A stretch of DNA of 21,446 bases from an uncultured Lentisphaeria bacterium (GCA_905211485.1 CAJMAW010000044.1:1-21446); one strand, 5' to 3'; counted from the stretch's first letter, positions 7,886-16,245 are shown. The notes: generated by a model not told the origin, from the letters alone. Made by a program: numbers and translations.

Positions 7886-8783
7886 CTATATGCAATCGCT
7901 CAGGGAACGTTTTGCTTCCAGAAATATTGAAATTTCCCTTGCCAACGATTCTCTTCCGATTGTCCGGCTGACCAATCCCCATGCCTCTGCGGTAGTCAGC
8001 CTTTACGGAGCACATATTTTCGCCTACGTTCCCCGCGGGTCGAGAAACGTGCTCTGGCTTTCCTCGGAAAGCAATTTTACTCCGGGCAAGTCGGTCCGCG
8101 GCGGAATTCCCGTCTGCTGGCCCTGGTTCGGACCCGGACCCGAAGAGGGAATGCCCGCCCACGGTCTGGCCAGAATCTCCCTCTGGAACCTTGAGAAGGT
8201 CGAGGAGAATTCCGACGGTTCCACCACTTTGTCGCTGACTCTCGACAAATCCGGCGAAATCGGGCTGAAAGCCTCCGCCCTCATCCGCGTCGGCAGCTCC
8301 CTTTCCTTTGAACTGACCACCGAGAACTTTTCCGCGCGCCCCTATACACTGACCAGTGCGCTGCATTCCTATTTCGCCGTTTCCGACATCGCCTCCGTCC
8401 GCGTTTCCGGACTCGATGGCGCCGCCTTCACGGACAAGGTCTCCTCTCAGAGACTCGTGCAGCATGGCGACATCCTTTTCCAATCCGAAACCGACTGGGT
8501 TTTCGACAGCACCGAATCGCCCGTCATCATTCATGATCCCGTCTGGAAACGTTCCATTCTGGTGGAGAAATCCGGATCCCGTTCCACCGTCGTCTGGAAT
8601 CCCTGGATCGAGAAATCCCGGAAAATGGCGGATTTCGGAGATCATGAATACCATTCCATGCTTTGTGTCGAAACCGCGAATGCAGGCGCGGACGCCCGGG
8701 TGCTTCAGCCCGGCGCGCGCCACACCCTTGCCGCCAGAATTACTGAAATGCTTGAAACCTCCCCCGCTCAGGGAGAAGAATAG
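7869..8783 (+). CDS. D-hexose-6-phosphate mutarotase-like protein (YeaD/aldose 1-epimerase family)
   Basis: A 304-residue beta-sandwich enzyme that should interconvert alpha and beta anomers of a hexose 6-phosphate or related sugar. Family marks are the GGIPVCWPWFGP and HGLAR motifs (about residues 77-105), the catalytic His in ALHSYFAVSDI (H166) and the catalytic Glu in LCVETAN (E268). I chose ATG 7869, which overlaps the end of the glycosidase gene by 17 nt and has AAAGGA about 7 nt upstream; this implies translational coupling. A start at 7890 is possible. The neighbour releases free sugar, so an anomer-equilibrating enzyme in the same transcript makes metabolic sense. Codon choice is slightly different from the glycosidase gene (more C-ending codons), and it is the last gene of the operon. 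Confidence 0.85.
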   Translation: MTKDCDYMQSLRERFASRNIEISLANDSLPIVRLTNPHASAVVSLYGAHIFAYVPRGSRNVLWLSSESNFTPGKSVRGGIPVCWPWFGPGPEEGMPAHGLARISLWNLEKVEENSDGSTTLSLTLDKSGEIGLKASALIRVGSSLSFELTTENFSARPYTLTSALHSYFAVSDIASVRVSGLDGAAFTDKVSSQRLVQHGDILFQSETDWVFDSTESPVIIHDPVWKRSILVEKSGSRSTVVWNPWIEKSRKMADFGDHEYHSMLCVETANAGADARVLQPGARHTLAARITEMLETSPAQGEE

Positions 8784-8794
8784 CCGGACGGGAA

Positions 8795-8850
8795 GGGGGG
8801 AAACAAAGACGTCTGACACACAGCGTGCTCTTTCCCCCCTCCGGGGGGGA
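8795..8850. terminator. GC-rich inverted repeats between convergent genes
   Basis: GGGGGGAAA (8795-8803) pairs with TTTCCCCCC (8831-8839), or the C-run alone folds onto the G-run at 8843-8849 with a 3-nt loop. The site lies between the mutarotase (+) and helicase (-) stop codons, as a shared two-way terminator would. U-tracts are missing on both strands. Confidence 0.45.
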
Positions 8851-8867
8851 TGATGTGCTGCGGCGGG

Positions 8868-10940
8868 TCAATCGTCCCTGAGACTCCGCATGATTTCCTC
8901 AAATGCGGCCAGTTTTTCCGCATCGCTGACTTCCGGAAAATAGGTTTCGGGATCGGGTTTGTCCGCGAATTTGTCGGGGACGTCCTTCAGGAATTTTGAA
9001 GGCATCTGGCGGACATATTCCCCGTATTTGAAACGTTCCCCCGCGAATGTGAGGAACAGATATTCCTTCGCCCTGGTGACGGCCACATAAAAGAGACGCC
9101 GTTCCTCCTCCTCTCCGCCCTCCAGGAGGGAGCGCTCGTGGGGGAAGAGATTCTGTTCCATGCCGACGACGAAGACGCAGGGAAATTCGAGTCCCTTGGC
9201 GGCGTGGACAGTGGTCATGACGGGGGAGTCGGGATCATCTTCCTCTCCGCTTGTCCGGTCATTGTCGTCCATGAGGGAATATCCGGTCATGAAGTCCTGG
9301 AGGGAAGGGGAGTCGCCCCGTGCGGCGGCGTCGCGTTCAAACTGTCCGATGCAGTTCAGAAATTCATAGACGTTTTCCCGCCTGGACTCTGCTTCCTTGA
9401 TGTCCTTGTAGATTTTCTGGAGTCCGTTGAGGTAACCGACGTCTTCCAGATAGCGTCTTGCTTTGGAAAAGAGCGTTTCTCCATCTTCTTCTCCCATCTC
9501 CCGGAAGAGATCCCGGTAGTTTGCGATGGTTCCCGCCAGATGCTCTGCGGCCTTCCGGGCGGGGGAGGAGATTTTTTCCTGATAGTCCTTTTCCCCCAGA
9601 AGACTCAGAAGAGAATCGTGCGTGACTTTCTGAAGATGACGGAGCGTTTCGATCGCCTTGTCTCCAATGCCGCGCGGAGGAACGGAAAGAATGCGGAGCA
9701 GACTCTGATCATCCCTCGGATTGAGAATGAGTTTCAGATATGCCGCGGCGTCCTTCACTTCCTTGCGCTGGAAGAATTCCTGTCCCCCGATGATTCTCGG
9801 ATGGATCCCGCGGCGGCGGAATTCCTGTTCAAAAACGCGTGAAAGATAATTGGAACGGTAAAGCACGGCGCAGTCCGAATAGGAAAGATCGGGATTCCGG
9901 TAAAGAAGATCGCTCATGGCGTCGGCGACGAAGCGGGCTTCCTCCTCTCCGTTTGCCAGGCGCACGATGCGCAGATTTTCCCCGTCGCCCTTCGCCGACC
10001 AGAGATTTTTTTCGTAACGCTGTCTGTTGCGGGCGATGACGGCGTTGGCGGTCCCGAGAATTTTGTTGGTGGAGCGGTAATTCTGTTCCAGACGGATTTG
10101 TCTGGTGCCGGGGAAATGTTTCGGGAAATCCAGGATATTGGAGATTTCGGCGCCGCGCCACGCGTAAATGCTCTGATCGTCGTCCCCGACGGCGCAGATA
10201 TTGGCTCGTTCCCCGGCAAGAAGATGCAGAATCTGGAACTGTGCAAGATTCGTATCCTGGTATTCATCCACAAGAAGATACCGGTAGATTTCCCGGTAGG
10301 TTTCGAGAACGTCGGGATGTTCGCGGAAGACTTTGAGCGTGAGCAGGAGCATGTCGTCGAAGTCCATGGTGTTCTGGAGTTCCAGAAGGGTCTGGTAGCG
10401 TGTGTAGATTTCAGCCAGCGGAATTTCCGCCGGACGGAGTTCCTCCGCCTGATCCAGCGCGTCAGCGGGAGTCATGAGTCTGTTTTTGCATCGGCCGATG
10501 AAGGCCATGGCTTCCGGAGTGGAAATTTCATCCTTGCTGTATCCCAGTTCCGCCGCCGCCTGACGGACCAGACTCGTCTGATCGCTGCTGTCGGCAATGC
10601 TGAAACTGGAGTTGTAATTTCCCGCCAGATGGGCTTCCCGGCGGAGAATCCGGCCGCAGAATGCGTGAAATGTGCCGAGTGTCACTTTCTGCGCAGCTTC
10701 CGGAGTGACGAGTTTTGCAAGACGCTCCCGCATTTCGCGGGCCGCCTTGTTCGTGAACGTCACTCCCAGAATGGATCCCGGGCTGATCCCCTGGTCAATC
10801 ATGTACGCAATGCGGCAGGTGATGACTCGCGTCTTCCCTGTGCCCGCCCCCGCAAGAACCAGAAGCGGCCCTTCCAGATGGGTCGCGGCTTCCCGCTGTT
10901 CACGGTTCAGTTTGTCGATGATGGAAGATATCGAAGCCAC
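8868..10940 (-). CDS. uvrD: UvrD/PcrA/Rep-family ATP-dependent DNA helicase
   Basis: A 690-residue SF1A 3'-5' helicase, used in nucleotide excision and mismatch repair and in clearing proteins from DNA. The motifs run in order: Q-motif LNREQREAA (11-19), Walker A AGAGTGKT (30-37), Ia TFTNKAAREM, II VDEYQDT (D225, E226), III GDDDQSIYAWRG, IV EQNYRS, V TTVHAAKGLEFP (about 576-587) and VI YVAVTRAK (about 618-625). I chose the GTG start at 10940 because AAGGA lies 7 nt upstream (10948-10952) and the family begins there. A longer frame from 11036 adds a 32-residue basic tail without a ribosome site. The C-terminal Tudor-like region of PcrA is short. It converges on the sugar operon and lies 301 bp after purO. 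Confidence 0.92.
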   Translation of the reverse strand: MASISSIIDKLNREQREAATHLEGPLLVLAGAGTGKTRVITCRIAYMIDQGISPGSILGVTFTNKAAREMRERLAKLVTPEAAQKVTLGTFHAFCGRILRREAHLAGNYNSSFSIADSSDQTSLVRQAAAELGYSKDEISTPEAMAFIGRCKNRLMTPADALDQAEELRPAEIPLAEIYTRYQTLLELQNTMDFDDMLLLTLKVFREHPDVLETYREIYRYLLVDEYQDTNLAQFQILHLLAGERANICAVGDDDQSIYAWRGAEISNILDFPKHFPGTRQIRLEQNYRSTNKILGTANAVIARNRQRYEKNLWSAKGDGENLRIVRLANGEEEARFVADAMSDLLYRNPDLSYSDCAVLYRSNYLSRVFEQEFRRRGIHPRIIGGQEFFQRKEVKDAAAYLKLILNPRDDQSLLRILSVPPRGIGDKAIETLRHLQKVTHDSLLSLLGEKDYQEKISSPARKAAEHLAGTIANYRDLFREMGEEDGETLFSKARRYLEDVGYLNGLQKIYKDIKEAESRRENVYEFLNCIGQFERDAAARGDSPSLQDFMTGYSLMDDNDRTSGEEDDPDSPVMTTVHAAKGLEFPCVFVVGMEQNLFPHERSLLEGGEEEERRLFYVAVTRAKEYLFLTFAGERFKYGEYVRQMPSKFLKDVPDKFADKPDPETYFPEVSDAEKLAAFEEIMRSLRDD

Positions 10941-11241
10941 ATGAATTTCCTTCGTGATTCTGTTTGTCGGTTTCCGCGTCCGGATTTTCTTCTCCACCGG
11001 ATTCCGGCTTTCCCGGGAGATTTCGTCGTCCCGCATTCCACCTGTTGAGACGGCAGTGTTTTACCGTGTCCGGGTCCGCGCCCCGCATCGCCGCATATTG
11101 TGCCGGATGAGATGCCGCAGGAATCTTCCGCAATGCGCTGCGCTTCGGGGAACTGCGTCCCTGAAAAAAGACGGGCTTGTGTGGAGAGGAGGAGAAGATT
11201 CCGTTTACCCCCGGTTTTGTTTCAGGAAAGCTGTGTTTCCC
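10941..11241. other. spacer between purO and the helicase gene
   Basis: No gene is supported. A 5-bp hairpin (GGAAA/TTTCC, 11225-11240) sits directly after the purO stop. The rest is GC-rich without a convincing promoter; the helicase could be read through from purO. Confidence 0.4.
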
Positions 11242-11877
11242 TTATGCGTCAAGCGCCGCCAGATCGTAGGCGTTCCCGTTCCAGACTGCCGCCGCTCCGG
11301 TGACGGGGTGTTCAAATCCGGCGAACACTCCGCCTCCGATCATGTGCCTGACCGTGTCCTCGGCGCTTTCCGCACGGAAGTTTTCTTCCAGATTGCGCTT
11401 GCGCGGCGAGTTTTTTTCATAGGTGGACAGATAGAATGCCTTCCCCGGTTCGGGAACGAAACTGCGGACAAGCACGGCGTCTTTCCGGATGATTCCCAGC
11501 ATGCCGATGCCGGAAGCCGCGTCCACGGCGGCGGCGATGCGGGGCGTGTCCAGGGAATCATGTTCATAATCGAGCGCGAGGAGGGAAAGCGTGAAGGCAT
11601 CTCTCAAAGACATTCCCGCTGCGATCTTTTCAATGATCGGGTCCGTATGGGAACCGTTGGTCGCCAGAGCCGTGCTCCCGCAGAGACGGATGCAGTTGTA
11701 GGCAATGTAGGGATTTTTCGCCAGATCGCTTTCATGCCCGGGACGGGGAATGACGGAGATGGTTTCACCGTGAATGACCGCCGTCCTGTTCGGGAAAGAG
11801 CGTGAGGAAACGCGGTAGGCCGCGAAAGGTCTTCCGGATGGAGTCATGCCGAGTGATACGATGCGTCCGAGATACAT
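11242..11877 (-). CDS. purO: IMP cyclohydrolase of the archaeal PurO type
   Basis: A 211-residue protein expected to close FAICAR to IMP, the last step of purine synthesis. In most bacteria PurH does this step. The whole length matches the PurO family (about 200 residues, Ntn-hydrolase-like fold): MYLGRIV at the start, SSRSFPNR (25-31), PRPGHESDLAKNPYIAYNCIR (split as 45-64), NGSHTDPI (74-81) and DYEHDSLDTPRIAA (103-116). No domain is missing. The ATG at 11877 is set by the family's MYLGRI start; the AAAGG ribosome site is 12 nt upstream, longer than usual. It lies between lysS and a helicase on the same strand and not in a purine operon. Whether a purH also exists cannot be seen here. Confidence 0.85.
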   Translation of the reverse strand: MYLGRIVSLGMTPSGRPFAAYRVSSRSFPNRTAVIHGETISVIPRPGHESDLAKNPYIAYNCIRLCGSTALATNGSHTDPIIEKIAAGMSLRDAFTLSLLALDYEHDSLDTPRIAAAVDAASGIGMLGIIRKDAVLVRSFVPEPGKAFYLSTYEKNSPRKRNLEENFRAESAEDTVRHMIGGGVFAGFEHPVTGAAAVWNGNAYDLAALDA

Positions 11878-11961
11878 AATGATGATTTTCCTTTCAGATT
11901 TTGCAGTTCTTCAGATTTCAGGTTCCGTTTCTGGAAAGCGCTGTGCCGGAGAAGTGAGAGA

Positions 11962-11977
11962 GCGCGCACGTGCGCGC
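11962..11977. repeat. 16-bp perfect GC palindrome between lysS and purO
   Basis: GCGCGCACGTGCGCGC reads the same on both strands. It lies 16 nt after the lysS stop codon in the direction of transcription. It may end the lysS transcript as a hairpin or be a binding site ahead of purO; nothing decides between these. Confidence 0.4.
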
Positions 11978-11992
11978 GTTTCCGCGGCCAGG

Positions 11993-13510
11993 TCAGGACT
12001 GGCGCGGACGGAGCTGCGGGAACAGCACCACATCGCGAATGGATTCCGACCCGGTCAGAAGCATCACAAGCCGGTCGATTCCGATGCCCATTCCACCTGC
12101 GGGAGGCATGCCGTATTCGAGAGCGGTCAGAAAGTCTTCGTCGACGGCCTGAGCCGGATCCTTTCCGCTCAGTGTCACCTGATCCATGAAACGCCTGCGC
12201 TGTTCCACCGGGTCATTGAGTTCGGAATATCCCGGGGAGATTTCCTGTCCGTTGATTTCGAGTTCATACACATCGACCAGCGAAGGATCATCCGTGCATT
12301 TCTTCGCCAGCGGGACCAGTTCCGCTGGAAGACGGGTGACAAATGTCGGCTGGATCAGAGTCTGCTCGATGAATTTCTCGTAAATTTCGTGGGTGATTTC
12401 CAGATCGGTGAATTCCGGCATGACTGCGGCGCCGAGTTCCTTTGCCCGGCGGTAGCGTTCCTCGTGCGGGACATCGAACCAGTCCGCTCCCATTTTTTCA
12501 CGGATGAGGTCCTTGTACGGAGCGCGTCTCCACGGGCGGCTGAGGTCGATGACCTTGTCTTCCCCGTGCCGGATCTGAAGGGTTCCGAAGACGTTCATGG
12601 CGACAGTCGTAATCATGTCTTCGATCAGTTCCATCATGGTTTCGCAGTTTCCGTACGCCTGATAGATCTCGAGCATGGTGAATTCCGGATTGTGACGGCG
12701 GGAAATCCCTTCGTTGCGGAAATTCCTGTTCATTTCAAAGACCTTCTCGAAACCGCCGACCAGGAGGCGCTTGAGATACAGCTCGGGAGCGATTCTAAGG
12801 AACATGTCGCAGTCGAGTGCCTGATAATGGGTTTTGAAAGGATTGGCCGCGGCGCCGCCGGGGATGTACTGGAGCATGGGGGTTTCCACTTCCAGAAAGC
12901 CCCGTTCCGTCAGATATTTCCGGATTTCGCTCAGAATGGCGAAGCGTTTTCGGAAGGTGTCACGGCTCTTGTCATTGACAATGAGATCAAGATAGCGCTG
13001 ACGGTAGATCTGCTCCACATCGGTGAGCCCGTGCCATTTTTCGGGCAGGGGACGCAGGGATTTGCTCTGGAGACGGAAGGAGGAGACTTTCAGCGTGATT
13101 TCGCCGGTCCGGGTCTGGAAGAGGTGTCCGGTGGCGGAAATGATGTCGCCGATGTCGAGTTTCTTGAATTGTTTGAATTCCTCGTCGCCGAGGATGTCGC
13201 GCTGGACATAGATCTGAATTCTGCCGGAGCCGTCCTTGAGATGGGCGAAAATGGATTTGCCCATGACGCGGATGGAGGTGAGACGGCCCGCCACATTGAT
13301 TTCCTCAGGCGCTTCCTGCTGCTCCGGGACAAAATTGGCTTTGGCACTTTCCGCCGGGACAATCGAATCGCATCGTCCGCCATAGGGATTTCCTCCGGCG
13401 GCGAGGATTTCGTTTCTTCTGGCAAGGCGCTGTTCAAAAAACGGATCCGTCTTCCGGGCATCGAGTTCGGTGTTTTCGGGATTTCCCTGCACGGTCTCTT
13501 CATTCGCCAT
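11993..13510 (-). CDS. lysS: lysyl-tRNA synthetase, class II
   Basis: A 505-residue enzyme that charges tRNA-Lys. The N-terminal OB-fold anticodon-binding domain spans about residues 71-146 (INVAGRLTSIRVMGKSIFAH). The class II catalytic core follows: motif 1 at 194-213 (RGFLEVETPMLQYIPGGAAA), motif 2 from about 248 (FEMNRNFRNEGIS, then HNPEFTMLE) and motif 3 at 473-485 (GMGIGIDRLVMLL). The length and the LFPQLRP end are normal for LysS. The start codon at 13510 has AAGGAAAGG about 11 nt upstream. It is the first gene of a minus-strand series with purO and the helicase. Its upstream region has AT-rich -10-like hexamers (TATGAT, TATAAA) but no clear -35 at proper distance. Confidence 0.96.
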   Translation of the reverse strand: MANEETVQGNPENTELDARKTDPFFEQRLARRNEILAAGGNPYGGRCDSIVPAESAKANFVPEQQEAPEEINVAGRLTSIRVMGKSIFAHLKDGSGRIQIYVQRDILGDEEFKQFKKLDIGDIISATGHLFQTRTGEITLKVSSFRLQSKSLRPLPEKWHGLTDVEQIYRQRYLDLIVNDKSRDTFRKRFAILSEIRKYLTERGFLEVETPMLQYIPGGAAANPFKTHYQALDCDMFLRIAPELYLKRLLVGGFEKVFEMNRNFRNEGISRRHNPEFTMLEIYQAYGNCETMMELIEDMITTVAMNVFGTLQIRHGEDKVIDLSRPWRRAPYKDLIREKMGADWFDVPHEERYRRAKELGAAVMPEFTDLEITHEIYEKFIEQTLIQPTFVTRLPAELVPLAKKCTDDPSLVDVYELEINGQEISPGYSELNDPVEQRRRFMDQVTLSGKDPAQAVDEDFLTALEYGMPPAGGMGIGIDRLVMLLTGSESIRDVVLFPQLRPRQS

Positions 13511-13866
13511 GGTGAAAAAAACCTTTCCTTATTTATAATGAAGATCATAGGTCTTGTTATCAAAACGTATAAAATATCACGTCCGGGTGTATTTTTCAAT
13601 GTTCGGGCGGGAAGAATCGTCTAAAAATGAAGGATTCTTTACCTGCGGGGTCTTCTGCTCTGGCGGGGAGGAGACAGGGGAAAAAGCGGGATGACCGGGA
13701 TGAGCAGGATGATCCAGGCGGCAGAGACGAGAATGATTCTGCCTGTACACACTCCCCCCCCCCATCCTGAGATGGGCAAAAGGCCGTTTACCCGTTTACA
13801 AGGAACGGGTAATCAAGAACGGAGAAAATGCGGGGAAGAGGAAAAAACAAGGGAAGAAAAGGAAAT
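13511..13866. other. spacer between tRNA-Leu(CAG) and lysS
   Basis: No gene is supported. It holds the lysS leader (AT-rich, 13511-13580), a ten-base C run (13754-13763) adjoining a 6-bp hairpin (13761-13776), and a 9-bp hairpin that probably ends the tRNA transcript. Confidence 0.5.
13788..13812 (-). terminator. 9-bp hairpin downstream of tRNA-Leu(CAG)
   Basis: TTACCCGTT (13788-13796) and AACGGGTAA (13804-13812) form a perfect stem with a 7-nt loop, 54 nt past the tRNA 3' end on the minus strand. A short TTTT follows about 6 nt after the stem. Confidence 0.5.
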
Positions 13867-13952
13867 TGGTGCCGACGATAGGATTTGAACCTACACCTCC
13901 GTGAAGAGACTGCGACCTGAACGCAGCGCGTCTGCCGTTCCGCCACGTCGGC
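13867..13952 (-). tRNA. tRNA-Leu (anticodon CAG)
   Basis: An 86-nt cloverleaf with CCA encoded. Acceptor GCCGACG pairs with CGTCGGC, the anticodon stem CTGCG/CGCAG holds the loop TTCAGGT, and the anticodon is CAG for CUG codons. The long variable arm typical of class II Leu tRNAs is present, as is GGTTCAAATCC in the T arm. CUG/CUC/CUU-type codons dominate in the neighbouring genes. Confidence 0.95.
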
Positions 13953-13979
13953 GACACCGTAAATCGGTTGACGGTTTTT

Positions 13980-14007
13980 ACTATAGCCCTGAATTTTCTT
14001 TCGTCAA
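13980..14007 (-). promoter_or_regulatory. promoter of tRNA-Leu(CAG)
   Basis: On the minus strand TTGACG (14007-14002), a 16-bp spacer and TATAGT (13985-13980) lie about 28 bp before the mature tRNA. It fires away from the recJ promoter 40 bp further on. Confidence 0.65.
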
Positions 14008-14047
14008 GCGTGAAAATGAAAATTCCCAAGGAAATCTTGAAAAAAGG

Positions 14048-14076
14048 TTGATGTTTGCGTCCGGCGCCTGTATATT
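14048..14076 (+). promoter_or_regulatory. promoter of recJ
   Basis: TTGATG (14048-14053), a 17-bp spacer and TATATT (14071-14076). Transcription would begin near 14083, which excludes an in-frame TTG at 14080 as the recJ start and supports the ATG at 14107. Confidence 0.6.
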
Positions 14077-14106
14077 GCCTTGTGTTATGGAAAGAAGAAA
14101 GGCAGA

Positions 14107-15822
14107 ATGGATACAAAACTATGGAATTGTGCGTCTGACGGCAAAGAGAATGTCATCGAGGAACTGATTCGGAGGAAATCCCTCCCGCGGGCGGTGGCCA
14201 TGTACATGGCGGCCCGGGGCGTGGAAGTCAAGGATGTGGAGGCGTATTTCAATGCCTCTTTTTCGGATTTGAGTGATCCGTTCCGGTTCCCCGGGATCGA
14301 AGAAGCTGTCTCACGTCTCTGGCGGGCGGTCCGGAACCGGGAGCTGATTCTGATTCACGGAGATTATGATACAGACGGGATTACTGCGACCGCGCTACTC
14401 TCCTGGGTTCTGGAAAAAAACGGAGCCATGGTGACCAACTTCCTCCCGCATCGTTTTGATGACGGATACGGTTTTACGCCGGAATCGCTGGAAAAAGCCC
14501 TTGAAGCCGCCGGGGGGAAATGCGGCGTGCTTGTCACAGTGGACTGCGGAATCAACAGTGTGGAAGCGGTCCGGGACGCGCGGGCCCGGGGGATTGACGT
14601 CATCATCACCGATCATCACGAACCGGGGGAGGAACTTCCGGACGCGCTTGCGATCATCAATCCGAAAGCTCATTCGGATTTGTCCGACATGCACAATCTT
14701 TCCGGAGTCGGAGTGGCTTTCAAGCTCGGGCACGCTTTTGTGCTTTACGGCCGCTCCAGGAACGAGGGCGGATACACGACGGAACTGCAGGATGTGCTCG
14801 ATTACGTGGCTCTGGGAACGATAGCGGACATAGTTCCGATTCTGGGAGAAAACCGGATTCTGGTCAAATACGGGATGGAGACCTTGCGTAAGCAGCTGCG
14901 TCCCGGGGTGCGGGCATTGATTGAGGTTGCGCGGGTGGGTGCCCGTATGCAGCCTTCGGACATTACCTTCAAGCTGGCGCCGCGGATCAATGCGGCTGGA
15001 CGGCTCGGGAATGCGGTTTCGGCGCTTCAGCTTCTGACGGCGTCGAATATTGTGCAGGCGTATAAATTTGCGGATATGCTGGAATCCTTCAACCAGAAGC
15101 GTCAGGCGAAGGAGCAGGAGATTTTTTCCGAGGCGAAGCGTCAGGTGGAGTCGGATCCGAATTTTGAAAATTCCGTGACGATCACTGCGGCGGGGGAGAA
15201 CTGGCATCAGGGAGTGATCGGCATAGTGGCTTCGCGCTTTGCCAGGGACTACAACCGTCCTGCGATTGTCCTGACGATTCAGGGAGAGGAGGCGCACGGT
15301 TCCGGACGGAGCATCGGGGGCTTGAATCTGATCCGGATTCTTTCCCATTGTTCGCATCTGCTGACGCGTTACGGAGGGCATCCGATGGCTGTGGGGCTTG
15401 GTCTGCACAAGTCGAAGATTGCGGAATTCCAGCGTCTGTTTGAAGAGAGCGTCAGGGCAGAGGCCAAGCCGGAGGATCTGCTGGACAGTGTTTCCTATGA
15501 CGGCGTCGTGGAGCTTGGCGAACTCGGTCCGGACTTTTTTTCGTATTATGAGAAACTCGGTCCATTCGGACACGGGAATCCCCAGCCGCTGTTCCGGATT
15601 GACAATCTGGAAATCGCCAGGACCTTCCCGATCAAGAGCGGTCATACAAAGGGCATTATGCGCGACATGTTCGGTGACACCTGCGACTTCATCGCATTCA
15701 ACATGACCTTGAACCCGCATACGAGATGGGACGTGATCGCCATGCCGCAGATCAATGAATATTACGGGGAACGGAGGCGCCAGCTTCAAATTATTGATTT
15801 CAAACCTTCCTCCTCCCATTGA
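14107..15822 (+). CDS. recJ: single-stranded-DNA-specific exonuclease RecJ
   Basis: A 571-residue DHH-family 5'-3' exonuclease acting in RecF-pathway recombination and repair. The DHH metal sites are complete: HGDYDTDG (H84, D86, D88, D90), VTVDCGI (D146) and TDHHEPG (D169, H170, H171), then NLSGVGVAFKLGHA. The DHHA1 part has HQGVIGIVASRFA and HGSGRS (from H397) with the RYGGHPMAVGLGL block. The C-terminal OB-like region begins at about 460 (YDGVVELGEL and GPFGHGNPQPLF). The length is normal. ATG 14107 has AAAGG 4 nt upstream and a promoter 30 bp before it. It is monocistronic, flanked by two leucine tRNA genes, and ends in a strong hairpin. Confidence 0.95.
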   Translation: MDTKLWNCASDGKENVIEELIRRKSLPRAVAMYMAARGVEVKDVEAYFNASFSDLSDPFRFPGIEEAVSRLWRAVRNRELILIHGDYDTDGITATALLSWVLEKNGAMVTNFLPHRFDDGYGFTPESLEKALEAAGGKCGVLVTVDCGINSVEAVRDARARGIDVIITDHHEPGEELPDALAIINPKAHSDLSDMHNLSGVGVAFKLGHAFVLYGRSRNEGGYTTELQDVLDYVALGTIADIVPILGENRILVKYGMETLRKQLRPGVRALIEVARVGARMQPSDITFKLAPRINAAGRLGNAVSALQLLTASNIVQAYKFADMLESFNQKRQAKEQEIFSEAKRQVESDPNFENSVTITAAGENWHQGVIGIVASRFARDYNRPAIVLTIQGEEAHGSGRSIGGLNLIRILSHCSHLLTRYGGHPMAVGLGLHKSKIAEFQRLFEESVRAEAKPEDLLDSVSYDGVVELGELGPDFFSYYEKLGPFGHGNPQPLFRIDNLEIARTFPIKSGHTKGIMRDMFGDTCDFIAFNMTLNPHTRWDVIAMPQINEYYGERRRQLQIIDFKPSSSH

Positions 15823-15875
15823 TGCGGAAAGGAAGAGCGAGTCGGAGTTATTTTTCTTTTCCGCAGTCTTTTCTT
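15823..15875 (+). terminator. hairpin terminator of recJ
   Basis: Directly after the recJ stop, 15823-15837 pairs with 15851-15865: a 15-bp stem starting TGCGGAAA and ending TTTCCGCA, with three G-U pairs and a 13-nt loop. GTCTTTTCTT follows. Confidence 0.6.
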
Positions 15876-16079
15876 CCCAGTGCGGAGGAAAAGAGGATTC
15901 GCATGAATGGAGGGAATCGGGATTCCACCTGCTTTTGCTTTTTCTTTTTCCGGGATCTTCCGGCCCATGCCTGTACGGACTGAGGCAGCTGAACGGGGAA
16001 AGACAGAGGGGGAAAAAAACTGAGAGGAAAAAGGGGAGGGGGGACAGGAGAGAAAGTCCGGCAGTTCTATTGACTTCTG
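15876..16079. other. gene-free spacer between recJ and tRNA-Leu(UAA)
   Basis: I see no gene. The sequence is pyrimidine-rich at first, then purine-rich (16000-16060), and leads into the tRNA promoter. Confidence 0.5.
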
Positions 16080-16108
16080 TTGAATTATAAGGGATCTCGT
16101 AGTACAGT
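16080..16108 (+). promoter_or_regulatory. promoter of tRNA-Leu(UAA)
   Basis: TTGAAT (16080-16085), a 17-bp spacer and TACAGT (16103-16108) lie 37 bp before the mature tRNA. The overlapping TTGACT (16070-16075) has no well-spaced -10. Confidence 0.6.
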
Positions 16109-16145
16109 AAGGCCGATCTGTTTTTTACTCACTGAACGGATCACT

Positions 16146-16230
16146 GCCCGGATGGCGAAATGGCAGACGCAACAGACTTAAAATCTGTTATCTATATGGT
16201 GTGCGGGTTCGAGTCCCGCTCCGGGCACCA
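16146..16230 (+). tRNA. tRNA-Leu (anticodon TAA)
   Basis: An 85-nt cloverleaf with CCA encoded. Acceptor GCCCGGA pairs with TCCGGGC, the anticodon stem ACAGA/TCTGT holds the loop CTTAAAA with anticodon TAA (16179-16181), and there is a long class II variable arm and GGTTCGAGTCC in the T arm. It reads UUA codons. It borders a gene-poor region with broken genes, a common place for past integration. Confidence 0.95.
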
Positions 16231-16245
16231 GTTGAAAATAAAGGG

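Noticed and set aside
10098..11805. Long plus-strand frames opposite the helicase and purO genes
   Set aside because: They lie across real minus-strand genes with full family motifs, have no ribosome sites and give no recognisable product.
11846..13624. 592-codon open frame on the plus strand opposite lysS
   Set aside because: It is antisense to lysS, which has all class II synthetase motifs; the plus-strand product has no recognisable domain. GC-rich codon use creates such open antisense frames.
13754..13763. Ten-base C run as a phase-variation tract
   Set aside because: It lies outside any gene or promoter, so length change has no visible effect; the similar C run near 1615 is likewise intergenic.
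13796..14116. 106-codon minus-strand frame over the tRNA-Leu(CAG) gene
   Set aside because: It runs through a complete tRNA cloverleaf and the recJ promoter; no domain is visible.
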